5,645 nt of DNA from Elusimicrobiota bacterium (GTDB lineage Bacteria; Elusimicrobiota; Elusimicrobia; O2-12-FULL-59-9), in NCBI GenBank assembly GCA_016206405.1, contig JACQRQ010000107.1, positions 1 through 5,645 of the forward strand, in the 5' to 3' direction. Shown one piece after another: positions 1 through 5,333 of the stretch. A program made the translations under genes and the position numbers. The notes below the pieces were generated by a model. That model was not told the DNA's origin and did no database searches. It worked only from the letters and a program-made list of their open reading frames with translations. Positions within the stretch are counted from its first letter, which is position 1. Every line of letters starts with the position of its first letter.

Positions 1-145
1 ACCACTTTACCACTCTACCACTCTATCACTCTACCTACCACTTTACCGCTTTAGCACTGCATCACTTCTCCTGATATCACTCTACCACTCTATCACTTTA
101 CCACTTTCTTCTTGCCACTCTATCACTCTACCACTCTATCACTAT
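1..145. repeat. Degenerate octamer tandem array 1 (ACCACTCT-type)
   Basis: About 15-16 copies of an 8-bp unit with consensus A(C/T)CACT(C/T)T run from the window edge to the start codon of the next gene. Clean units lie at 1-8, 9-16, 17-24, 25-32, 37-44, 76-83, 84-91, 92-99, 100-107, 122-129 and 130-137. Diverged units lie at 45-68, and short non-unit inserts at 33-36, 69-75 and 108-113. The last unit (138-145, ATCACTAT) contains the first two bases of the ATG at 144. The array is pyrimidine-rich on the plus strand and contains no purine-rich ribosome-binding site. It may extend beyond the left edge. The same octamers recur at 2422-2555, so this is a dispersed repeat and not a one-off low-complexity tract. 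Its function is unknown. Confidence 0.92.
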
Positions 146-1508
146 GCTTGATACCGACGTTCTTATCATCGGCGCGGGCTTGGCCGGCATGTCCTGCGCG
201 CACCACCTGCAAAAAGAGAACCCGGCGCTGCGGTGCCTGGTATTGGAAAAAAGCCGCTCCGTGGGCGGGCTGGCGGGCTCATTTACCCAGGACGGCTTCA
301 CCTTCGATTACACCGGGCATCTGCTGCATCTGCACGACCCTTACGGCAAAGATTTTATCCTGCGGCTGCTGCGGGGAAACCATATCCGCCACGAGCGCAG
401 CGCCTGGATTTATTCCCAAAATACCTACACGCGCTACCCCTTTCAAGCCAACACCTTCGGCCTGCCCCGGCGAGTCATCGACGACTGCGTCGTGGGCTTT
501 TTAAAAACCCTGAATAAACGGCCGCCGGCCCAAAACGCCGGCGCGGCCAACTTCAAAGATTGGTCGCTGCAAACCTTCGGCGAGGGAATATCGAGGCACT
601 TCATGTTCCCTTATAATCAAAAACTTTGGAGGGCGCCGCTGGAGCGCTTGACCACGGAGTGGCTCGGCCGCTTCGTTCCCAAACCCAAGGTGGAAGAGGT
701 CCTTTACGGAGCTTTGACGGACCAAAAAAAGTTCTTCGGCTACAACGCCTCGTTTTTGTACCCCCGGCGCGGCGGCGCCCAAGCCCTCCCCGACGCCCTG
801 GCGGCGCGGACGTCCGGCATCCGCCTCGGCGCCCCCGTCACTCGCATCGACTTCAGGCAGAAAATCGTCGAAGCGGGGGGCCTGGGCCAAATCCGATATA
901 ACCGCCTGGTCAACACCATGCCGCTGGTCCACCTGATCGACGCTGTGGCCGGCGTCCCCCCCGGCGTCCGCGCCGCGCGCCGGAAACTGCTCTACAATAC
1001 TGTTTACTGCTTCAATATCGGCTTTAACAGGCCCAGAATGTCGGATAAACACTGGATTTACTTTCCCGAAAAACGCTTTCCTTTCTACCGCGCCGGGTTC
1101 TGCTCCAACTTTTCCGAAAATGCGGCTCCCGAAGGAACCTCTTCCTTATATATAGAGATTTCGCGCTCCCCCGGCGCCCGCCTCGATTTCAATAAGACTG
1201 AGGCGCAAATCCTCAAGGGGCTGCGGGAATGCGGCCTGACCCGCCGATCCGACCAAATCGTCACCAAAAAATGGACCCCGATCCCATGCGCGTACGTCGT
1301 CTACGACCGCGACCGCACGCCATCGGTCCAAAAGATATTCGCTTTTCTGGGCGAAAACCGGGTGGAGTCCATCGGGCGCTACGGCGCCTGGAAGTATTCC
1401 TTCATGGAAGAAGCGATTATGGACGGAAAGCGCTGCGCGGAGAGGCTGCTGGGCCGCAAAGCGGCCATCCCGGAGCGACCCGACGCCCCCCTTGCCGCAT
1501 TGAAGTAA
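144..1508 (+). CDS. FAD-dependent oxidoreductase, amine oxidase / UDP-galactopyranose mutase-like
   Basis: A 454-residue flavoprotein. The N-terminus carries the dinucleotide-binding motif GxGxxG (G10, G12, G15 in VLIIGAGLAG), with the ribose-binding acid E35 at the end of the second strand (LVLEKS). A second glycine motif, GGLAGS, is at 41-46, as in the protoporphyrinogen oxidase / phytoene desaturase / amine oxidase superfamily. The middle segment FMFPYNQKLWRAPLERL (153-169) and the GG-containing stretch near 210 resemble UDP-galactopyranose mutase and HemY-like proteins. The C-terminal FAD-contact motif is GRYGAWKYSFMEEAIMDG (411-428). There is no signal peptide or membrane segment, so it should be cytosolic. 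Members of this group often sit with polysaccharide genes, but no such neighbour is visible here and the substrate stays open. ATG 144 is chosen because the Rossmann motif begins six residues later. The frame is open upstream to a TGA at 72-74 but holds only repeat. No Shine-Dalgarno sequence precedes the start. The gene ends 3 bp before the stop of convergent dapA. Confidence 0.85.
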   Translation: MLDTDVLIIGAGLAGMSCAHHLQKENPALRCLVLEKSRSVGGLAGSFTQDGFTFDYTGHLLHLHDPYGKDFILRLLRGNHIRHERSAWIYSQNTYTRYPFQANTFGLPRRVIDDCVVGFLKTLNKRPPAQNAGAANFKDWSLQTFGEGISRHFMFPYNQKLWRAPLERLTTEWLGRFVPKPKVEEVLYGALTDQKKFFGYNASFLYPRRGGAQALPDALAARTSGIRLGAPVTRIDFRQKIVEAGGLGQIRYNRLVNTMPLVHLIDAVAGVPPGVRAARRKLLYNTVYCFNIGFNRPRMSDKHWIYFPEKRFPFYRAGFCSNFSENAAPEGTSSLYIEISRSPGARLDFNKTEAQILKGLRECGLTRRSDQIVTKKWTPIPCAYVVYDRDRTPSVQKIFAFLGENRVESIGRYGAWKYSFMEEAIMDGKRCAERLLGRKAAIPERPDAPLAALK

Positions 1509-1511
1509 CGC

Positions 1512-2390
1512 TTACGGATATAAGCCAAGGTCCTTGAGAACCTCGGCCACGCGGAGACGATGGGCCGCGGCCAAGGGCGTCAACGGCAGGCGCAATTCCG
1601 GCGCGCACAGTTTCAGCATGCCCAAAGCGGCCTTGACCGGAATCGGATTGGTTTCCACAAACAGCGAGCGCATGAGAGGCAAAAGCCTGCGGTGCAGCCC
1701 GCGCGCCTCCTGGACCCGGCCTCCAAGGTACTCCCGGCACATCCGGCTCATTTCGCGGGGCGCGACGTTGGCCGCCACCGAGATCACGCCTTGCGCGCCC
1801 AAAGCAAGCATCGGCAGCGTCAGAGAATCCTCGCCGGATAAAACGCAAAAACGATCATCCACCAAATTGAGCAGATCGGACACTTGATCCAAATCCCCGG
1901 AAGCCTCTTTGACGCCGATGATGTTCTTGTGTTTTTTCGCCAGCGCGGCCAGAGTCTCCGGCTTCATATTGACTCCCGTGCGGCCCGGAATATTATAAAC
2001 GATGACAGGCGCCTTCGCGGCTTTGGCCGCCTCGCCGAAATGAAGCTTCTGCCCTTCCTGCGTCGGCTTGTTGTAGTAAGGCACGATCACAAGCATTCCA
2101 TCCACCTTCAACCGGCCGACTTCCCGCACCGCCTCCACGGTTTTCCAGGTGGCGTTGCTGCCCACGCCGGGCACGACCGGAATCCTTCCGGCGGCCTCCT
2201 CGGCGACAATGCGGATGACCCGCAAATACTCCTCGGGCTTGAGCGTCGCCGCCTCTCCCGTTGAGCCGCATGGGACCAAGCCCGCCGTCTCGGACTTTAG
2301 GTGGAAATCCACCAATCGCCTGAGAGTTTCCTCGTCAATCTCGCCTTTCTTAAAAGGCGTCACCAACGCGACAAAAGACCCTGAAAACAT
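1512..2390 (-). CDS. dapA: 4-hydroxy-tetrahydrodipicolinate synthase
   Basis: A 292-residue class I aldolase-fold (TIM barrel) enzyme that condenses pyruvate with aspartate-4-semialdehyde, the first committed step to meso-DAP and lysine, in the cytosol. The length is typical of the family. The family signatures are clear: GSTGEAATL (42-50), YYNKPTQEG (105-113), VYNIPGRTG (131-139) and GVKEASGD (159-166). K161 is the Schiff-base lysine, Y132 the catalytic tyrosine, R137 the carboxylate-binding arginine, and Y106 matches the tyrosine donated across the dimer in E. coli. The usual Thr-Thr pair reads Ser43-Thr44 here, a conservative change. The C-terminal part has LSGEDSLTLPMLALGAQG (184-201). 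ATG 2390 gives the canonical MFSGSFVALVTPF start, but the leader just upstream is A/T-rich with no clear ribosome-binding site. It lies 124 bp downstream of dapF on the same strand, with inverted octamer repeats in the gap. It may be cotranscribed with dapF or have its own promoter. Confidence 0.96.
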   Translation of the reverse strand: MFSGSFVALVTPFKKGEIDEETLRRLVDFHLKSETAGLVPCGSTGEAATLKPEEYLRVIRIVAEEAAGRIPVVPGVGSNATWKTVEAVREVGRLKVDGMLVIVPYYNKPTQEGQKLHFGEAAKAAKAPVIVYNIPGRTGVNMKPETLAALAKKHKNIIGVKEASGDLDQVSDLLNLVDDRFCVLSGEDSLTLPMLALGAQGVISVAANVAPREMSRMCREYLGGRVQEARGLHRRLLPLMRSLFVETNPIPVKAALGMLKLCAPELRLPLTPLAAAHRLRVAEVLKDLGLYP

Positions 2391-2421
2391 GATCTAATTT
2401 AAAAACAATATCAAGGGATGA

Positions 2422-2450
2422 TAGTGGTAAAGTGGTAGAGTGGTAGAGTG
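2422..2450 (-). repeat. Octamer array 2, inverted arm
   Basis: About 3.5 copies of the octamer in reverse orientation (GTGGTAGA/GTGGTAAA on the plus strand). It is the same family as the array at 1-145 but opposite in direction, and lies in the dapF-dapA gap 32 bp upstream of the dapA start codon. Its reverse complement matches 2495-2523 at 26 of 29 positions by eye. Confidence 0.9.
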
Positions 2451-2523
2451 AAAAGCCAAGACCCAATCCACCCTCGTTATCTTTACCACTTTACCACTAT
2501 ACCACTCTACCACTCTACCACTC
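2422..2523 (-). other. Long imperfect inverted repeat (possible RNA hairpin) between dapF and dapA
   Basis: The oppositely oriented octamer runs at 2422-2450 and 2495-2523 can pair over about 29 bp with roughly three mismatches, around a loop of about 44 nt. Because both arms are periodic, slipped pairings shifted by 8 nt are also possible. In a dapF-dapA transcript the structure would lie between the dapF stop and the dapA start. On the minus strand a TTGTTTTT run follows the 3' arm only after more than a dozen bases, so this is not a textbook intrinsic terminator. Attenuation, RNA processing or no function are all possible. The inverted repeat is seen directly; any role is inferred. Confidence 0.5.
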
Positions 2524-2555
2524 TTTTCCCAGCCACTTTACCACTCTACCACTTT
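2485..2555 (+). repeat. Octamer array 2, direct arm, overlapping the dapF 3' end
   Basis: Eight octamers in the same orientation as array 1. Units lie at 2485-2492 (ACCACTTT), 2493-2500 (ACCACTAT), 2501-2508, 2509-2516 and 2517-2524 (ACCACTCT), then, after a short non-unit insert, at 2532-2539, 2540-2547 and 2548-2555. Positions 2515-2555 are inside the dapF reading frame, so this array supplies the dapF stop codon and most of its last residues. Confidence 0.92.
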
Positions 2556-3396
2556 CTAACTCTATCTTTCCCGTAAACACTTCCCTAACAGGTCCCTCCA
2601 ACCACAACTGCTCGAAGACGGCGCCGGGAACGACGCGGCGAGCTCCCCCCTTCGCCCAGGGCGCAACCGGGAGACCGGCCCTGCAATCCACGCTGAGGAC
2701 ATCCCCGCTTCGGACCTGGACCTGGAAAGGGAAACCGGCCAGCCCCAAAGCGACCGCCAACACGGCGCAGGCGGTCACCCCCGTGCCGCACGCCAGCGTC
2801 TCGGCTTCCACGCCCCGTTCGTAGGTTCTCAAGCGCGCCGGCGCTTCATTAAAAGCGATAAAATTGACGTTGGCTCCCTCGGGCCTAAAAAGGGGGTGGC
2901 GCCGGATAGCGCGGCCCAGCGTCTCCACATCGACGCTCTCCACGCCGCGGACAGGAACGACGACGTGGGGAACCCCCGTGTGCAGGGCATGCGCGGTGAA
3001 AGTCTTTCCGCCGGTCCGCAAAGCGATGGAAGTTCTCAGGATGCGGGCCGCGGGCATCTTGACCCGTGCGACCCCGTCGCGCACGATCTCAGCCTCCAAA
3101 ACGCCGCGGTCGGTTTCAAAAGAAAATGATTTTTTGACCCAGCCCCGCCGGTACATCCACCACGCCGCCGCCCGGGAGCCGTTGCCGCAAAAAGCGGCCG
3201 AGCCGTCGGCGTTGAAATAGCGCAGCCGCGCCGGGCGCCCCTTCGCGGCGCGGCGCACGACCAAAAGTCCATCGGCCCCCACCGACGTCCCTCTTTGGCA
3301 CAATCTGCGCGCCAAGCGCGGCCAGGCGCCGGGGGCGGCTCCCGCCTCTATCAAAATGAAGTCGTTTCCGGCGCCGGAAAGCTTCCAGAAAAACAT
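2515..3396 (-). CDS. dapF: Diaminopimelate epimerase
   Basis: A 293-residue cofactor-independent racemase that converts LL-DAP to meso-DAP, the cross-linking amino acid of peptidoglycan and the direct lysine precursor; cytosolic. It has the two-lobed DapF layout with one catalytic cysteine per lobe: C70 in FCGNGSRAA (69-77) and C203 in ETLACGTGVTAC (199-210). Other family motifs are GAGNDF (8-13), FNADGS (61-66), GANVNF (174-179) and YERGVEAE (192-199). The first cysteine motif reads CGNGSRA where most homologues have CGNGARC. Homologues usually end shortly after the motif seen here as VFTGKIE (273-279). The further residues (SGRVVKWLGKEW) are encoded mainly by octamer repeats, and the TAG stop (2515-2517) is itself inside an octamer. 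The start overlaps the stop of the upstream TPR gene (TGATG), and a good ribosome-binding site, GGAAGG, lies 8 nt before it, so translational coupling is likely. Confidence 0.95.
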   Translation of the reverse strand: MFFWKLSGAGNDFILIEAGAAPGAWPRLARRLCQRGTSVGADGLLVVRRAAKGRPARLRYFNADGSAAFCGNGSRAAAWWMYRRGWVKKSFSFETDRGVLEAEIVRDGVARVKMPAARILRTSIALRTGGKTFTAHALHTGVPHVVVPVRGVESVDVETLGRAIRRHPLFRPEGANVNFIAFNEAPARLRTYERGVEAETLACGTGVTACAVLAVALGLAGFPFQVQVRSGDVLSVDCRAGLPVAPWAKGGARRVVPGAVFEQLWLEGPVREVFTGKIELESGRVVKWLGKEW

Positions 3397-4352
3397 CAGG
3401 GCAGCCTTCCGGAATTCTCAGCGATCCATTGCTTCATCGAACCCGCGTAGCGGGCGAGATAAGGAGCGTCTTTTTGCGAAGCGGCGCTTTCCAGGTTTTC
3501 AAGAGAGGCCGCGGCGTCGCCCTTTTTAAAATCCGTCAGAGCCAATATCCAGGACGCCAGAGGATTGCGGGGATGGTTCTTGAGAATTTCACGCGCCGCC
3601 GCCGCGCTCTCCTCCGTTTTTCCGGTCTTCTGCAGCCACAGCGCCCGGCGCAACAGCAGGTCTTTGCGTTCCGGTTCAAGAGCTACGGCCCGGCCCAAAC
3701 TGAGCAAAGCCTCTTCCCAACGCCCTTGCCTTTGCTGGAAAACGGCCAAGTCCCTCCAAGCGTCCGCCTCCGGGGAAATTTCAACGGCCTTGAGAACGGC
3801 CTGCTCGGCCGCGGCGTATTGATTGTCTCCCGCCAAGGCCCGGGACAAACGCCGGTGCACGGACGCCGAAACCTTTCCGCGCGAGACGGCTATTTGGTAG
3901 CAGCCGGCCGCCTTGCCCGAGAGTCCGAGGCCGTCGTATACCCGGCCCAGCCCCAAATTCGCCTCGACGTCATGGGGGCGGCGCCGGAGCACGCGCTCGA
4001 ACAAGGATTTGGCCCTATTGAAAAGCCCCGCATCCACCAGCAACTGGCCGTAAGCCAGAAGCAAAGCCCGGTCCTTGGGATGAAGCTTGATGGCGAGCTG
4101 ATAAACTCCCAGGGCTTTGTCCATCCGGCCGAGTTTTTTATAACAATCGCCCATAGTCCAGTAGGCCGCGCGGGCGCTGCGTTTGCTCAAACGGCGCAGA
4201 AGATAGGAATCCAATCGCTGGATGGCCTTCTCGTATTGGCCGGTTTGACGCAATCGCTCGATTTCCTCGATCGCCTTGTCGGTCCGGAACGCGAAGGCCG
4301 GAAGCAGCGCCGCCATCGCCGAAATTAGGACCGCGGAAATAATTTTTTTCAT
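3396..4352 (-). CDS. Exported TPR-repeat protein
   Basis: A protein of 318 residues from the chosen start. Residues 1-21 look like a signal peptide: the MKK basic start, a hydrophobic core (IISAVLISAMAALLP) and a possible AFA cleavage site. The rest is a helical solenoid of about eight tetratricopeptide repeats between residues 25 and 295. The clearest are 64-92 (YWTMGDCYKKLGRMDKALGVYQ...LHP), 97-126 (LLLAYGQLLVDAGLFNRAKSLFE...RRP) and 198-227 (AWRDLAVFQQRQGRWEEALLSLG...LEP). TPR domains bind other proteins; no enzymatic domain is visible. It is probably periplasmic, perhaps a scaffold or assembly factor, but its partner is unknown. The start at 4352 overlaps the patatin stop as ATGA, the common coupled arrangement, and begins the signal peptide directly. 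An in-frame ATG at 4364 would add MVRP and is the alternative. The stop overlaps the dapF start by one base. Confidence 0.85.
   Translation of the reverse strand: MKKIISAVLISAMAALLPAFAFRTDKAIEEIERLRQTGQYEKAIQRLDSYLLRRLSKRSARAAYWTMGDCYKKLGRMDKALGVYQLAIKLHPKDRALLLAYGQLLVDAGLFNRAKSLFERVLRRRPHDVEANLGLGRVYDGLGLSGKAAGCYQIAVSRGKVSASVHRRLSRALAGDNQYAAAEQAVLKAVEISPEADAWRDLAVFQQRQGRWEEALLSLGRAVALEPERKDLLLRRALWLQKTGKTEESAAAAREILKNHPRNPLASWILALTDFKKGDAAASLENLESAASQKDAPYLARYAGSMKQWIAENSGRLP
3405..3410 (-). promoter_or_regulatory. Ribosome-binding site of dapF
   Basis: The minus strand reads GGAAGG here, 8 nt before the ATG at 3396-3394. It lies inside the last codons of the upstream TPR gene, which supports the TGATG-coupled start of dapF. 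Confidence 0.55.
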
Positions 4353-5329
4353 CGGGCGGACCATTTCTTCATCAGAAACGGCATGGAAAACCTAAGCAGG
4401 TTTCGTTTGGCCGGCTCGATGGAGGCATTGGCGGCCTGGATGCCCAAATCGACCGTCCCGTGGGCCCGGCCGAACTCATAATTGCGCATGTCGCCGACTT
4501 TGGGAGTGATGACGAAATTGGCGTACTGGAGCGCCTCTTTGACCAATAAGGAACCGCCGATATCGATGACTTGTTCCAGCGTCATAAGCACGTTGGGCAG
4601 AGTCGACCGGGTAAAATCGCCTTCGGTGACGCTGGCCAGCACCCAGTCGGCGCCCATTTCGCCGGCCAGTTTGGCCGGGACATAATCCACCACGCCGCCG
4701 TCCACCAGAAGCCGGTGACGGTAAAGCACCGGCTCAAAAAGGCCCGGAACGTTGACGCTGGCGCGGACCGCCGGCGCCACGGGCCCGGAGCGAAACACGA
4801 TCCGCTCCCCCGTCTTGATGTCCATGGCGACGCAGGCGAACGGCTTTTTCAGGGCGTCGAAAGTCGTGTCTCCGATGTATTGGTTTACAAGGGTCTCGAT
4901 TTTTTTGGTGGACAGAAGCCGGTCCGAGATAATGAGCCGCAGGACGCTCAAGGCGTTGAGGTCGACGCCCGAGGAAATTTGCATGTTCCGCGCAAACGCG
5001 TCCAAAGTGGCGAACGGCGTTTCGGCCGCGTAGAGCGCGCCAAGCAGAGCCCCCATGGAAGTCCCGGTCACCAAATCGACGGGGAAGCCTTCCCGCTCGA
5101 GGATTTTGATGACGCCGACATGGGCCACCGCCCGCGCGCCGCCTCCGGAAAGCACCAGGCCTATCTCCGGCCGCCGACCGGCGGGCAGCTCCTTGAGCTC
5201 CTCCCACAGAAACTCGGCGAAGAGCTGGTCCTCGCTTTCGATGCCTTCGGCAGTCGCGGCGAAGGAGGGCGCCGCGGCGCTCAAAAAAATAACTCCGGCC
5301 GCAAAAAGAACCGAGGCAAAACGCGGCAT
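4349..5329 (-). CDS. Secreted patatin-like phospholipase (RssA/NTE-type)
   Basis: A 326-residue serine lipid acyl-hydrolase of the patatin family. Residues 1-24 form a likely signal peptide (hydrophobic stretch FASVLFAAGVIFLSAAA, then SFA before the cut), placing it outside the cytoplasm. The catalytic domain follows in the usual order: oxyanion-hole glycines in LVLSGGGARAVAHVGVI (58-74), nucleophile elbow GTSMG (89-93, Ser91), ASVNVPGLFEPV (190-201) and the dyad aspartate in LVDGG (208-212, Asp210). All the key residues are present, so it should be active on phospholipid or lysophospholipid acyl esters; the real substrate is not known. There is no POTRA or beta-barrel extension, so it is not a PlpD-type autotransporter. 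The start lies 4 bp after the stop of the upstream TolC-like gene, with only a weak ribosome-binding site (AGG). The stop overlaps the TPR gene (ATGA), so it sits within a tight operon. Confidence 0.92.
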   Translation of the reverse strand: MPRFASVLFAAGVIFLSAAAPSFAATAEGIESEDQLFAEFLWEELKELPAGRRPEIGLVLSGGGARAVAHVGVIKILEREGFPVDLVTGTSMGALLGALYAAETPFATLDAFARNMQISSGVDLNALSVLRLIISDRLLSTKKIETLVNQYIGDTTFDALKKPFACVAMDIKTGERIVFRSGPVAPAVRASVNVPGLFEPVLYRHRLLVDGGVVDYVPAKLAGEMGADWVLASVTEGDFTRSTLPNVLMTLEQVIDIGGSLLVKEALQYANFVITPKVGDMRNYEFGRAHGTVDLGIQAANASIEPAKRNLLRFSMPFLMKKWSAR

Positions 5330-5333
5330 GCGC

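Noticed and set aside
98..126. Promoter made of array units (TTACCA, 17-nt spacing, TATCAC)
   Set aside because: The hexamers match the sigma-70 consensus only partly, and similar pairs occur by periodicity throughout the array, so a specific promoter call cannot be supported.
1..145. CRISPR array
   Set aside because: The unit is 8 bp, directly tandem, with no unique spacers and no cas genes.
112..504. Open frame starting with TTG in array 1
   Set aside because: Its first residues are translated repeat (PLYHSTTLSL) and the rest is an out-of-frame shadow of the FAD gene.
501..1052. A 183-codon minus-strand open frame
   Set aside because: It lies inside the FAD oxidoreductase gene on the opposite strand and shows no domain.
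2401..2421. Promoter for dapA (TTGATA on the minus strand)
   Set aside because: The -35-like hexamer has no -10-like partner at a suitable distance before the start codon.
2400..2523. Classic Rho-independent terminator after dapF
   Set aside because: The inverted repeat is long and A/T-mixed, with a large loop, and the T-run on the minus strand is separated from the stem by over a dozen bases.
1..2555. Composite transposon or insertion sequence bounded by the two arrays
   Set aside because: No transposase, integrase, target-site duplication or defined terminal inverted repeats are visible; the enclosed genes are metabolic.
3429..4328. A 299-codon plus-strand open frame
   Set aside because: It is exactly antisense to the TPR gene, has no recognisable domain or ribosome-binding site, and arises from the GC-rich codon bias of the real gene.
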